DNA of 64,000 nucleotides from an uncultured Flavobacteriaceae bacterium (lineage in GTDB: Bacteria > Bacteroidota > Bacteroidia > Flavobacteriales > Flavobacteriaceae), in contig CANLWG010000009.1 in NCBI GenBank assembly GCA_947494715.1, positions 65,405 to 129,404 of the forward strand, read 5' to 3'. The notes under the pieces are model-generated. The model was given only the letters and a program-made list of their open reading frames with translations. It searched no databases and was not told the origin of the DNA. The position numbers and the translations under genes were made by a program. Shown here in pieces: positions 1 to 8,876 of the stretch. Each line of letters begins with the position of its first letter. Position 1 is the first letter of the stretch.

Positions 1-1620
1 TGGTTCCAGAGGGAGTTCCAAAAAGGTTTTGCCATCTTCCGTTCTATGCAAAGTCAATACTGGGGGTTTTGAACTATACTTCATAAAATAAGACCCCAAG
101 GGGATACTATCAGGCGTGCTTGCATGGATTTCTAGAGGAGTAAAAAATGTATAATCCGTGATATCCAAACTTTGATCCGTATTTCCTTGCCCGTAATAAT
201 TGTAGTAGTCTTCATAAGCACTGTCATAGTTCAAATCTTTTGGGCTAACGGTAACCCCCAAGGAATCCAATATTTTTTGAGTATCAAGCCAACCGTAAGC
301 TTTTAATGTTCCATTTACGGTATCCTTAAGAATCCCTTGTATTGATATATCGGGACCTGTGATAGCATCCAACCTAGATAGAGCCTTTCGATCATCCAAA
401 TAAGAAAGAATGGATTTTAACTGTTCATACTCTTTGAAGCTTGCCATATTATCTTTGGCCCCAACATCCTTGTATACCCTTTGAAATTCCCGAACTTGAC
501 TGTTTTTTGAAATACTGAACGCTCCCCAAAAACCAAATGAAGCAAGAATCGCCAAGATAAAAAGTGATATGGGCAAAACTTTTAAACGTTTCTTTTGATT
601 AAGAAGAAGGTAAATTGCCATGCCTAAAATCCAGAAAGCAATTACCAAAACGAAATAACGGTTTTCCGTAAATCCATAATCCCCAATGCGCCTAAAAATG
701 GCCACAAAGAGCAATAAAATCAAAGGAAGCAATAGAATATAAAACCATGGATAAAAATGGTTTATCACCCACGATTTAATGGATTTTTGAACAGGGTTGA
801 TGATGACCTGGACCAAAAAACCCAATAATGCCAGGGCTGTGACCAAATAGGATACCCAACCCTCGGGTAGTTCCCATTGCATTAAAATCTTAAGGCCGTA
901 TGCATATAGTATCAGAATATATAGGAGCACCAGTGGAATTAAAATATATTTTACAAATACTTCCAAGGCCTTATTAAATGTGATTGTCCTGTTCCCCAGT
1001 ATTTCCTTTGGAAAATCCGATAGATATATCCATGTGTTTACAATTCCCAAGCAAAAAACGAACAACTGGCCATAACGTTTACCTTTAATGTCAATGTTGA
1101 AGAGCGCATCTATGGCCAACAGTGCTAGGACAAGCCCTAAATACAGTACCCCCGAAAAAAAGGTACTACGAATAATGGCGTATTCCACGGATTTCAAATA
1201 GTTCCAATAGGCCGTTTTATCCCATTGTATTGCAAAGGGTGCAAAAAGCACAAATAGGTGTCCGGCGACGAGGTATAGAAAGAATCGGATAAAGTAGGTT
1301 GGATCGACATCGGATTTACCCAAATCAGGTAAATGCCAGTAAAAGAAGAACAGCAAAACCAAAACGACCAACTTTAGACCCATCCATTTTTTAGGATTCT
1401 TCAGTTGCTCCAGGAAGAACTGTATCCCTATTAGCCAACTTACCCCTAATAACAAGGTCAACAGAATGTCAGCATGTTTTTCAAACAATAGACTTGAGTT
1501 GTCCTCGAGAAGGAAAATACAGAAAAATGACCCAAGAATGGCCCAAACCAAGGTTAGGGGAAAGCGCTTAAAGGCATTTTGGGCCTTGTCTGTAATATCT
1601 ATGAGTGAGGGGAACTTCAT
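1..1620 (-). CDS. DUF4153-like multi-pass membrane protein (3' end beyond the window)
   Basis: An open frame runs from an ATG at 1618-1620 to the left window edge without a stop, so about 540 residues are visible and the C-terminus is missing. The first two thirds hold roughly ten hydrophobic segments; near residue 360 the protein becomes soluble, with tracts rich in Asp, Tyr and Leu. This layout (membrane N-terminal part, exported or cytoplasmic C-terminal part) and the overall composition fit the DUF4153 family of Bacteroidota membrane proteins, whose function is unknown. It is the last visible gene of the leftward series but is separated from the upstream ogt gene by a 257-bp spacer rich in inverted repeats, so it may be transcribed on its own. 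The family call is by recognition and is moderately sure; the frame is certain. Confidence 0.75.
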   Translation of the reverse strand, partial: MKFPSLIDITDKAQNAFKRFPLTLVWAILGSFFCIFLLEDNSSLLFEKHADILLTLLLGVSWLIGIQFFLEQLKNPKKWMGLKLVVLVLLFFFYWHLPDLGKSDVDPTYFIRFFLYLVAGHLFVLFAPFAIQWDKTAYWNYLKSVEYAIIRSTFFSGVLYLGLVLALLAIDALFNIDIKGKRYGQLFVFCLGIVNTWIYLSDFPKEILGNRTITFNKALEVFVKYILIPLVLLYILILYAYGLKILMQWELPEGWVSYLVTALALLGFLVQVIINPVQKSIKSWVINHFYPWFYILLLPLILLLFVAIFRRIGDYGFTENRYFVLVIAFWILGMAIYLLLNQKKRLKVLPISLFILAILASFGFWGAFSISKNSQVREFQRVYKDVGAKDNMASFKEYEQLKSILSYLDDRKALSRLDAITGPDISIQGILKDTVNGTLKAYGWLDTQKILDSLGVTVSPKDLNYDSAYEDYYNYYGQGNTDQSLDITDYTFFTPLEIHASTPDSIPLGSYFMKYSSKPPVLTLHRTEDGKTFLELPLEP

Positions 1621-1877
1621 TATAAACGTCTTGAATTCAATATACGAACAAATTTGCAAAGGCTAGAAATATCTTATTTCTGGCCTTGTAAGAAACACTT
1701 AACCTGACGTTCTTTTGAAAAAAACCGAAAACCGACCCGATGGTCAGTCTTTTAGTTTAAAAAACAATTGATTAAGGATAAAAATGTCCCTAAAATGGTG
1801 ACTTCATCGATGAAATACAATCTAAGCTAAACAACTTCGAACATTAGTCGAATGACCGACCAAGCAGTTTGAAGTGA
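1621..1877. promoter_or_regulatory. Intergenic region with several short palindromes upstream of the DUF4153 gene
   Basis: This 257-bp spacer holds an imperfect inverted repeat ACCGACC-CGAT-GGTCAGT at 1731-1748, a second GACCGACC half-site at 1854-1861, a perfect 12-bp palindrome TTCATCGATGAA at 1803-1814, and a TTCGA/TCGAA pair at about 1836-1852. The ACCGACC halves resemble TetR-family operators in style only; no TetR gene is in the window. I see no coding frame here. Confidence 0.4.
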
Positions 1878-2351
1878 TTAAAACAAGGATTGCTGTTTGA
1901 CAGGGCTCTCGTGGTTCAAGAGCCATTTTTTCCGATGAAGACCGCCAGCATAACCGACTAGGGAACCATCGCTTCCAATCACCCTATGACAGGGTACAAC
2001 TACCCACAGTGGATTTTTTCCATTAGCCGCGGCTACGGCACGAATGGCCTTTACATCGCCCAAGGTTTTGGAAAGTTCCAAATACGAAACGGTCTTTCCA
2101 TAAGGGATTTCTTGAAGTGCTCCCCATACCCTTTTTTGAAAATCGGTTCCTTCCGGGTTTAGGGTTAGGCTAAAGGATTTTCGTTTTCCCTCAAAATATT
2201 CCTGGAGTTGATATACTGCATCCTCGAGAATCTCCGGAATGACTTCGGTTGTCTTTTCATCTGTATCCAGAACGGTGATGCTAGAGAGTCCATTCTCATC
2301 TCCTTCCACTTTGGCCATACCTAATGGCGTTTTGATACATACTTTTTCCAT
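1878..2351 (-). CDS. ogt: Methylated-DNA--protein-cysteine methyltransferase
   Basis: Suicide repair enzyme that moves the alkyl group from O6-alkylguanine (or O4-alkylthymine) in DNA onto its own cysteine. The acceptor motif PCHRV is present, with the nucleophile at Cys121, followed by the usual YAGG-x-x-RK-x-x-LL segment that helps to form the DNA-binding and active-site region. At 157 residues it is a standard single-domain MGMT of the Ogt/YbaZ-fused-free type, without an Ada N-terminal domain. It starts 30 bp after the stop of the CorC-like gene on the same strand, so the two are probably cotranscribed. Fold, motif and length all agree. Confidence 0.95.
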   Translation of the reverse strand: MEKVCIKTPLGMAKVEGDENGLSSITVLDTDEKTTEVIPEILEDAVYQLQEYFEGKRKSFSLTLNPEGTDFQKRVWGALQEIPYGKTVSYLELSKTLGDVKAIRAVAAANGKNPLWVVVPCHRVIGSDGSLVGYAGGLHRKKWLLNHESPVKQQSLF

Positions 2352-2381
2352 AGCTTCTAAATAGCACCGTAAAGAGAAATA

Positions 2382-3518
2382 TTATTCTCCTTGTTGGGAA
2401 TCGGGTGGCTGGGTTTGTTCAATCACACCACTCTGTTTGGCTCTGTGTTCCCAATTTTTTCGAGCCAAAAGTTGCAAGTCGGCCACATTATCGCTTTCAT
2501 CCATGATTTCGAGGCCCAAAAGGGTTTCAATAACATCTTCCATAGTTACGATACCGCTTACAGATCCATACTCGTCCACCACAAGGGCAATATGTTCCCG
2601 TTTTGCGATCAAGGTGTCAAATAGCTTGGGAATGGGGGTGTCCCTTCTGGTAATCAATAAATCCCTGCGAATTTCGGAAAGGGTGATATCCCCATTATCA
2701 TTGACAATTTCCTCTAATACATTGTCCTTGAGCACAAAACCTGTAATATTATCTACTTTGTTATCGTAAACAGGGATACGAGAAAACCGAAGTTTGGGGT
2801 TTTCGTTAAAAAATTCCTGTACCGTATTCTGCTCAGAAGCTATTTTTACCACCGCCCTTGGAGTCATGATGTCTTTGACCAATACCTCATCAAAACGTAG
2901 TAGATTTTTGATAACAGTAGATTCCGATTCCTCAAAAACCCCTTCCTCTTGGGCAATATCGGCCATGGCGGTAAAGTCCTCCCGACTCAAAACACTCCCG
3001 TGATGGCCTTTACCACCGACCAATTTGGTAAAGAGTTGCAACAACCATAAGAGCCCGATCCATTTTAAGACCAGAACCATTATTTTGAGCGATTTGGCCG
3101 TGAAATTGGCCAATTGCCGCCAATAGGTCGCGCCAATAGTTTTTGGAATGATTTCAGAAGCTACTAAAATCAAGATGGTCATAACCGTGGAAACTACACC
3201 CACCATAAGATCTTCGGTAAACTCTATACCCAAAACGGTCCGTTGTGTGCTGCCATATAGATTGGCATAAGCTACCTTGGCCTGTACCCCTACCAAAATG
3301 GCTCCGACCGTATGGGCTATGGTATTTAAGGTCAAGATGGCGATCAATGGTTTGTCCACGTCCTTTTTTAACCCTTCCAAGGTTAGGGCATAGGACTTGC
3401 TTTCCTTTTTCTTAAGATTGATAAAGGTTGAGGTAATGCTCAAAAGGACCGCCTCCAAGATGGAACAGAGGAAGGAAAAAAATATGGAAACAAGGGCGTA
3501 AAAGAATAGCAATCCCAT
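2382..3518 (-). CDS. CNNM/CorC (HlyC-related) family membrane protein with DUF21 and CBS pair
   Basis: Residues 1-190 form the DUF21 transmembrane domain (about four hydrophobic helices). Residues about 205-335 hold two CBS motifs, recognisable by the segments around DIMTPRAVV and VVDEYGSVSGIVTMEDV. Members of this family are implicated in Mg2+/Co2+ export or resistance, with CBS domains sensing nucleotides. At 378 residues it ends some 40 residues after the second CBS motif and lacks the CorC_HlyC C-terminal transporter-associated domain found in the longer (about 430-aa) members. It lies upstream of ogt by 30 bp. Substrate is not shown by the sequence. Confidence 0.88.
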   Translation of the reverse strand: MGLLFFYALVSIFFSFLCSILEAVLLSITSTFINLKKKESKSYALTLEGLKKDVDKPLIAILTLNTIAHTVGAILVGVQAKVAYANLYGSTQRTVLGIEFTEDLMVGVVSTVMTILILVASEIIPKTIGATYWRQLANFTAKSLKIMVLVLKWIGLLWLLQLFTKLVGGKGHHGSVLSREDFTAMADIAQEEGVFEESESTVIKNLLRFDEVLVKDIMTPRAVVKIASEQNTVQEFFNENPKLRFSRIPVYDNKVDNITGFVLKDNVLEEIVNDNGDITLSEIRRDLLITRRDTPIPKLFDTLIAKREHIALVVDEYGSVSGIVTMEDVIETLLGLEIMDESDNVADLQLLARKNWEHRAKQSGVIEQTQPPDSQQGE

Positions 3519-3537
3519 GGATGAAGTTTTACCGGAT

Positions 3538-3545
3538 CAAAGATA
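3538..3545 (-). promoter_or_regulatory. Candidate -7 element (TATCTTTG) for the CorC-like gene
   Basis: The minus strand reads TATCTTTG, an exact match to the Bacteroidota -7 consensus TAnnTTTG, about 20 nt before the ATG at 3518. No good -33 TTG lies at the usual spacing, so this is a weak call. Confidence 0.35.
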
Positions 3546-3658
3546 CCAATTAAATTAGTGAAACCCATTTTTGACAGACAGGCTATATAGTGGCAAAATA
3601 GAGGGTTTAATTGACCATGATATGTTATCTATCCTGTTCCTTATATTTGGTTTTTGCT

Positions 3659-4999
3659 TTAATCCAAAGGCAAATTAGCCTGATAGAACACCTGTTGTAG
3701 AGCAGAGCGGATGTTGAGTTTATACAGATTACGATTCTCCCTAGTGGGGTTGACCCTGTTAGAAAGAAAAATAAATACCAATTGGTTTTTAGGGTCGGCC
3801 CATACAAAGGTTCCCGTAAAACCACTATGTCCAAAGCTTTCCGGACTTGCCTCCGGTGCCGGATAGGCTTTTTCTAGTGTTAACTCGGCATTGTCCAGTA
3901 AGGGTTTATCAAAACCCAGACCACGTCGGTTTTCGTTATCCGGATATTGCACTTTTATGAATTCTTTTACCGTAGCTTCGGATATGTATTCTTTGCCATC
4001 ATAACTTCCATAGTTTTGGTACAGCTGCATAATCTTGGCCAAATCCATGGCGGAACTAAAAAGGCCTGCGTTACCGGAGACTCCGCCTAAAAGCGATGCA
4101 TTCTCATCGTGTACCCAGCCTTGGGTCAAAGTGTGGCGGAATAACGTGTCTTGTTCCGTAGGGACAATTTGGTTAGGGAAGTTTTTTGTTTTGGGCTTAA
4201 AACCCAAGGTCATGGCCCCCAAAGGTAGATAGAAATTCTTTTCCAGATAATACTCATAGGATTCACCGGTCAATTGTTCTATGAGTTTGGGGAATATTAA
4301 AAAAGTGAGTCCGGAGTAGCGGTATTTCTTTTCGTCGGAAACCTTAGATCGGTTGATTATACGATACATTTTCCTATTAAAGCTATTTTTTACATAAAGG
4401 CCTTCATATGCCTTGTTCTGAAATCGATTTTCCTCCGTTTTTTTTACAAATCGACTTTTAAGGCGACCATTTTTTTTGATGACCTTGTTCAGAAAAATAA
4501 TATAGGGTTCCAACCCGGCCTGGTGGGCCAATATCTCCCGTAACGTCAAATCTTTTTTGTCCTTTACATTGCGCCAGGGTTTCCAGTATATGCTGAAAGG
4601 TTGGTCCAAATCCAATTTTCCCTCATCTACCAATTTCATAATGGCGGGTAGGGGTCCTAATATTTTGGTAACCGATGCCAAGTCATAGATATCATTTAAG
4701 GCTACAGGGCGAATACTATCATAGGTATGAAATCCATAGGCCTTATGAAAAATAATCTGGGCATCTTTGGCCACCAACAACTGTGCACCAGGAAAAGCCT
4801 CTTTTTTTATACCATTCGTAATAATAGAATCGACCTTTGTGTGTATGTAAGAAGAATCGAGACCGACTTCCGACGGGAAGCCATAGCTTAGTTTTTGTTT
4901 TTGGGAAAGATGCAGAGGCACGACTGATCCTTCCTGCGAAATGGCTGTTCCAAAAAACAAACTAAAAACTATAAAAAGTAACTTTTTCATATGTGTCAT
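3659..4999 (-). CDS. Secreted class C beta-lactamase-like serine hydrolase
   Basis: The protein starts with a signal peptide (lysines then a hydrophobic stretch ending at AISQ). The SxxK catalytic motif is SVTK, Ser109 and Lys112. A Tyr-Ser-Gly segment takes the place of the YxN motif and HSGFTGT near residue 400 replaces KTG. These are features of the beta-lactamase/penicillin-binding-protein-like family (COG1680) that includes esterases and D-aminopeptidases, so the name does not imply drug resistance. At 446 residues it is of normal size. It lies between hemB and the CorC-like gene on the same strand, with spacers of 74 and 140 bp. The substrate is unknown. Confidence 0.88.
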   Translation of the reverse strand: MTHMKKLLFIVFSLFFGTAISQEGSVVPLHLSQKQKLSYGFPSEVGLDSSYIHTKVDSIITNGIKKEAFPGAQLLVAKDAQIIFHKAYGFHTYDSIRPVALNDIYDLASVTKILGPLPAIMKLVDEGKLDLDQPFSIYWKPWRNVKDKKDLTLREILAHQAGLEPYIIFLNKVIKKNGRLKSRFVKKTEENRFQNKAYEGLYVKNSFNRKMYRIINRSKVSDEKKYRYSGLTFLIFPKLIEQLTGESYEYYLEKNFYLPLGAMTLGFKPKTKNFPNQIVPTEQDTLFRHTLTQGWVHDENASLLGGVSGNAGLFSSAMDLAKIMQLYQNYGSYDGKEYISEATVKEFIKVQYPDNENRRGLGFDKPLLDNAELTLEKAYPAPEASPESFGHSGFTGTFVWADPKNQLVFIFLSNRVNPTRENRNLYKLNIRSALQQVFYQANLPLD

Positions 5000-5073
5000 A
5001 AATCTATTCTAAAAAGGAGAAATTTAGTCATAAAGCAACGGTGGTATCGAGTTTATTAGAGTAATTGGAAGAA

Positions 5074-6063
5074 TTATGACATTAACCGTACGGCGTCTTT
5101 GGCAAAGTAGCTCGCAATAATATCCGCACCGGCTCTTTTGATAGCGGTCAGTTGTTCCATCATTACCGCATCGTGTTCTAGCCATCCTTTTTCAGCTGCA
5201 GCCTTAAGCATGGCATATTCTCCTGAAACCTGATATACTGCTACCGGAACCTCTACGTCATTTCGTATTTCCCGAACAATATCCAAATAACACAGCCCTG
5301 GTTTTACCATTACAATATCTGCACCTTCATCAATGTCCATTTGGGTTTCCTTAATAGCTTCCAATCTGTTGGCGTAGTCCATTTGATAGGTCTTTTTGTC
5401 CTTGGGTACATTTTTAATATCTACCGGTGCGGAATCCAGTGCATCACGGAACGGCCCATAAAAACTACTGGCGTATTTGGCACTATAGCTCATAATACCG
5501 GTTTCCGTGAACCCTTCTTCTTCCAAAGCCTCACGTATAGTAAGGATACGGCCGTCCATCATATCGCTCGGTGCCACAAAATCGGCTCCCGCCTGGGCAT
5601 GACTGACGCTCATTTCTGCTAAAATTTCCGAAGTTTCGTCGTTTAGGATACGGCCGTTTTCAACTATGCCATCATGCCCATAAGAGGAATAGGGATCCAA
5701 AGCAACATCGGTCATCACTAACATATCAGGACATGCATTTTTCACATGTTGTATGGCAAGTTGCATAAGTCCGTTCGGATTTAGCGCTTCGGAACCTTTA
5801 TTATCCTTTAGGTTGTCTGGCACTTTTACGAATAGTAATACGGCACATAAACCTATATTCCAGAGCTCCTTCACCTCTTTTTCCAAATTGTCCAGACTGA
5901 GTCGGTAATAATCCGGCATGGATGGAATCTCCTCCTTTATTCCCTTGCCTACCACCACAAAAAGTGGGACCAGAAAATCATCAGGCCTAATCACAGTCTC
6001 CCTTACCAATTTCCGAATAGTTTCGGAACCTCGGAGTCTTCTATTTCGTATCAATGGATGCAT
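5074..6063 (-). CDS. hemB: Porphobilinogen synthase (delta-aminolevulinic acid dehydratase)
   Basis: Joins two 5-aminolevulinate molecules into porphobilinogen, the second common step of tetrapyrrole synthesis. Both Schiff-base lysines are visible: Lys196 in SYSAKYASSFYGPF and Lys254 in VMVKPG. The metal-site segment reads DVALDPYSSYGHDG (119-132), so the three zinc cysteines of animal-type enzymes are replaced by Ala/Asp/Asp; this is the Mg2+-dependent, zinc-free type. Length (329 aa) is normal. It is the last heme gene of the leftward cluster, 40 bp after the lipoprotein gene at 6104-7207. Confidence 0.97.
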   Translation of the reverse strand: MHPLIRNRRLRGSETIRKLVRETVIRPDDFLVPLFVVVGKGIKEEIPSMPDYYRLSLDNLEKEVKELWNIGLCAVLLFVKVPDNLKDNKGSEALNPNGLMQLAIQHVKNACPDMLVMTDVALDPYSSYGHDGIVENGRILNDETSEILAEMSVSHAQAGADFVAPSDMMDGRILTIREALEEEGFTETGIMSYSAKYASSFYGPFRDALDSAPVDIKNVPKDKKTYQMDYANRLEAIKETQMDIDEGADIVMVKPGLCYLDIVREIRNDVEVPVAVYQVSGEYAMLKAAAEKGWLEHDAVMMEQLTAIKRAGADIIASYFAKDAVRLMS

Positions 6064-6103
6064 GGTACATTTTTTACTTCAAGTTCGGAATTCCCAAAGA
6101 TAA

Positions 6104-7207
6104 TCAATCATCAATGGTTCTTATTTCTTTCAATGGACTTATGTCAATATTTCCGAAAGTTACATCTGTATTGTGTGCAATGAGGAGACAAGAACCGCTA
6201 GGGTGTTTCGTTTTGGAGGTTTCCACAGCTTGGAAATCCCAATCTTTGGGCTCTTCTTCATCTGCTTCCCAAAGTTTTACGGAATATTGTACACTATTAT
6301 CGGGAAGGTCTTCTACCCGATGTTTCATCCCATAAATTACACCCTCTTTAATATTGCGATACTGGTCTTCTTTTTGCTCTTCATAAAAATTATCACCATC
6401 AAAAATTCGCCATCTACAGTTTTTGTAGCCGTCGGTAATCCTAAATTCGGCCGTTGCACCAAGAGGATGCCATTTCCTATTGGGTTGTAAACTGTCCCTA
6501 TCATGTCCTGGCCATAAGGTAGCCAAGGCCGCATGGGATACATTATAGGTGGGCGGACCTTCCTCTGGAGAGGTATATCCATGAAATGCCACTGTAGTAG
6601 TTACCTCGTAGTTTCGCCAAGAAGTATCACCAATGGCCAGTACCCTGTCATAATATACATCTTGGGTACGAATACCTTGAGGGGTAATTTTCCAGTTACC
6701 ATCAACCACCTGAACCACGTCCTGGATATCTTTGACCTCTGCCCAGTTCACCGAATACGGTAAGGGCCATTCAGTCTTAGGATTGTAATGTATATTAATT
6801 TCTTTTGATGCTAGTACGTCCCCGTTCCGAGCTACATATAGATGTACATTGTTCTTCCCTTTTTTGAGCTTGTCCCTGTAAATTTCAATATTAAAATCAC
6901 CTTTGGAGGCCAATCGGTGGAGGTCAGAACCTAAGGTAAGTGGATGCTTTTCTTTGATATCATTGAGCCTATAGTACGCAGTTGATCCAGCACTATCTGT
7001 CTGGATATTTCCCAAAATATTAATCTGTGCCTGTGGGTGCCCTATATTACCAAAATACTGCTCCTCCCCATACCAAAGAGAAATTGTTGCTCCGTTGTTC
7101 GGGGATTTGGCTTCATGACAGGCCATTATTAAAAAGATACCTGCAAGCCCAATTAAGGAGTAACTTTTACCTATATGAAAGGGCTTAGAAACTAAAGACG
7201 TATTCAT
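6104..7207 (-). CDS. Lipoprotein of unknown function
   Basis: The N-terminus carries a basic segment, a hydrophobic stretch and the lipobox-like LIMAC, so the protein is probably lipid-anchored at Cys30. The rest (about 335 residues) is rich in Trp, Tyr and beta-strand-like sequence. Its C-terminal half (for example the region around TSWRNYEVTTTV and the final VTFGNIDISPL) resembles concanavalin-like jelly-roll domains found in carbohydrate-binding or DUF1080-type proteins. I cannot assign a family firmly. It sits between phzF-like and hemB with a spacer of only 40 bp to hemB, so it is probably cotranscribed with a heme gene, although nothing in it suggests a role in heme synthesis. Confidence 0.8.
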   Translation of the reverse strand: MNTSLVSKPFHIGKSYSLIGLAGIFLIMACHEAKSPNNGATISLWYGEEQYFGNIGHPQAQINILGNIQTDSAGSTAYYRLNDIKEKHPLTLGSDLHRLASKGDFNIEIYRDKLKKGKNNVHLYVARNGDVLASKEINIHYNPKTEWPLPYSVNWAEVKDIQDVVQVVDGNWKITPQGIRTQDVYYDRVLAIGDTSWRNYEVTTTVAFHGYTSPEEGPPTYNVSHAALATLWPGHDRDSLQPNRKWHPLGATAEFRITDGYKNCRWRIFDGDNFYEEQKEDQYRNIKEGVIYGMKHRVEDLPDNSVQYSVKLWEADEEEPKDWDFQAVETSKTKHPSGSCLLIAHNTDVTFGNIDISPLKEIRTIDD

Positions 7208-7283
7208 CGTTATAGCTAATACGTTCTGTTTGCCAATATGAAGTTTCCATTTCCAAGATTTCTTAAATCAAGATAAAATAACT

Positions 7284-8072
7284 TTAGATCTCAATTTCAC
7301 CGATTAAATAGGGTACTGCCTTTCCGGATATCTTAATGCGTTCTCCCAAGTCTTCACAAAAAAGGTCACCACCTCTTTGGGATAATTGCCTGGCACTAAG
7401 TTTGGTTTTACCCAACTGTTGTGACCAATACGGTGTGAGTGTAGTGTGTGCGGAACCGGTTACGGGGTCTTCATCAATCCCTGATCCTGGAGCAAAAAAT
7501 CGAGAAACAAAATCAACGGTTGTCCCTTTGGCGGAGACGATGACCCCCCGAACGTTAGCCTTTCCTAGTAAATGAAAATTAGGGTTAATTTCTTCTATGT
7601 CCTGTTGGCTTTCGTAAATAAGCAAGTAGTCCGTTTTCCCCTTAAAGGTCTGTACGGGAGCTTTGCCTATAGCTTCGTTCAGTGAATCCAAAGGCTGGAC
7701 TTCAGCTATGGGGTCTGCGGGAAAATCCAAGGTCAAAAGGTCATTTTCCTCTTTTTGCACAAATAGAACTCCACTCTGAAGTGAATAAAAAGGTATCTTC
7801 TTGGCAGTAATATCATAATAATGGAATAAAACAAAAGCTGAGGCCAAGGTTGCGTGACCACATAAGGCAACTTCAATGGACGGGGTAAACCAACGTATTT
7901 CATAACCATCACCTTTTTTTACTAGAAATGCAGTTTCCGCTAGATTGTTTTCCGCCGCTATCTGCTGCATGGTTATATCGTCCAACCAATTTTCCAGAAT
8001 ACAGACAGCCGCCGGATTACCTGAAAAAACTCGATTCGTAAAAGCGTCTATTTGGTATATATTTAGTTTCAT
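7284..8072 (-). CDS. PhzF-family isomerase/epimerase
   Basis: PhzF-like proteins have a two-lobed diaminopimelate-epimerase fold. The catalytic glutamate is visible as Glu46 in NNLAETAFL, and the second-lobe signature DEDPVTGSAH near residue 200 is intact; it contacts the substrate carboxylate in this family. Length (262 aa) is normal. Outside phenazine clusters the family has no single assigned substrate, and there are no phenazine genes here. The start codon lies 3 bp after the stop codon of the split FkbM methyltransferase gene, so the two were laid out as an operon. Confidence 0.92.
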   Translation of the reverse strand: MKLNIYQIDAFTNRVFSGNPAAVCILENWLDDITMQQIAAENNLAETAFLVKKGDGYEIRWFTPSIEVALCGHATLASAFVLFHYYDITAKKIPFYSLQSGVLFVQKEENDLLTLDFPADPIAEVQPLDSLNEAIGKAPVQTFKGKTDYLLIYESQQDIEEINPNFHLLGKANVRGVIVSAKGTTVDFVSRFFAPGSGIDEDPVTGSAHTTLTPYWSQQLGKTKLSARQLSQRGGDLFCEDLGERIKISGKAVPYLIGEIEI

Positions 8073-8075
8073 AAT

Positions 8076-8801
8076 TCAAGCGGATTTTTTCCTTTTCTCC
8101 CAAATTTGAAAATTTCCGTCCCTCACTAAGATATAAAAACCTATAGAGCTAAGGATATCTTCACATTCTTGTGTTTCTTCCCTGGTTAATATATTGGCAA
8201 AGGGATGTACTTCCATAAAAATTTGATCAAATTCCGCGATGCCTATCCGATAGTTCCGAAACTAGTCCAGTTCGCCACCTTCAATATCCATAATCAACGT
8301 ATCAAAGTCTACTCCGTATTTTTTGCGCAGTCCGTGAAACGTCTCTCCCTTAATTTCGATTTTATTCGGGGTCTTACGTTTAGCGCTTCCTCTAACGATA
8401 AGCTTATGGATGTAAAAATCATTCATTTCATCATTGGATATAATACTATTTTCAACAGCAAATTCACAACCGTTTTCCTGCTTATTCTTTTCTATCCAAG
8501 GAATCAATTGTGGATTGGCTTCCAATACCACATGTGCCGAATTGTCCGAAAGTAACTTATTGGTAAGGCAAGAAACATAACCTAGACAGGAACCTAGTTC
8601 CAACACCTTGGCATCCGGGGAGAGATATTCCTTTAAATATCTGGATTCCTCTTCTTCATAGGTGCCTAGGATAAACCGTCCGCGAAAATTAAAATCCGTC
8701 AAATGGAAAGGAACATGAATTGTTAGGCCATCATTTTCGAATACTTTCTTGAAATAGGTAAAATAAATTCCGGCAAGGAATAGTTTTGGTTTTTTGAACA
8801 T
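8076..8801 (-). pseudogene. FkbM-family methyltransferase interrupted by an in-frame amber codon
   Basis: From the ATG at 8799-8801 the frame runs 179 residues and stops at TAG (8262-8264). The same frame then stays open for 61 more codons to a TGA at 8076-8078, 3 bp before the phzF-like start. The first part has the SAM-binding segment KVLELGSCLGYVS and the FkbM motif DIEGGELD directly before the TAG. In the family this motif is usually followed by hydrophobic and charged residues like the F-R-N-Y read just after it, so the stop probably replaces a Leu codon (TTG or TTA, one base from TAG). The rejoined product would be about 240 aa, the normal FkbM size. It could be a recent pseudogene, a sequencing error or a suppressed stop; the frame itself is intact. 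Confidence 0.82.
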
Positions 8802-8876
8802 TCAAGCTTTTTTAACGTTGAAAGGCCTTATAGGTTAAATTTAGGAAAATATCCGAAACAATTTAGGCGATTGTCT

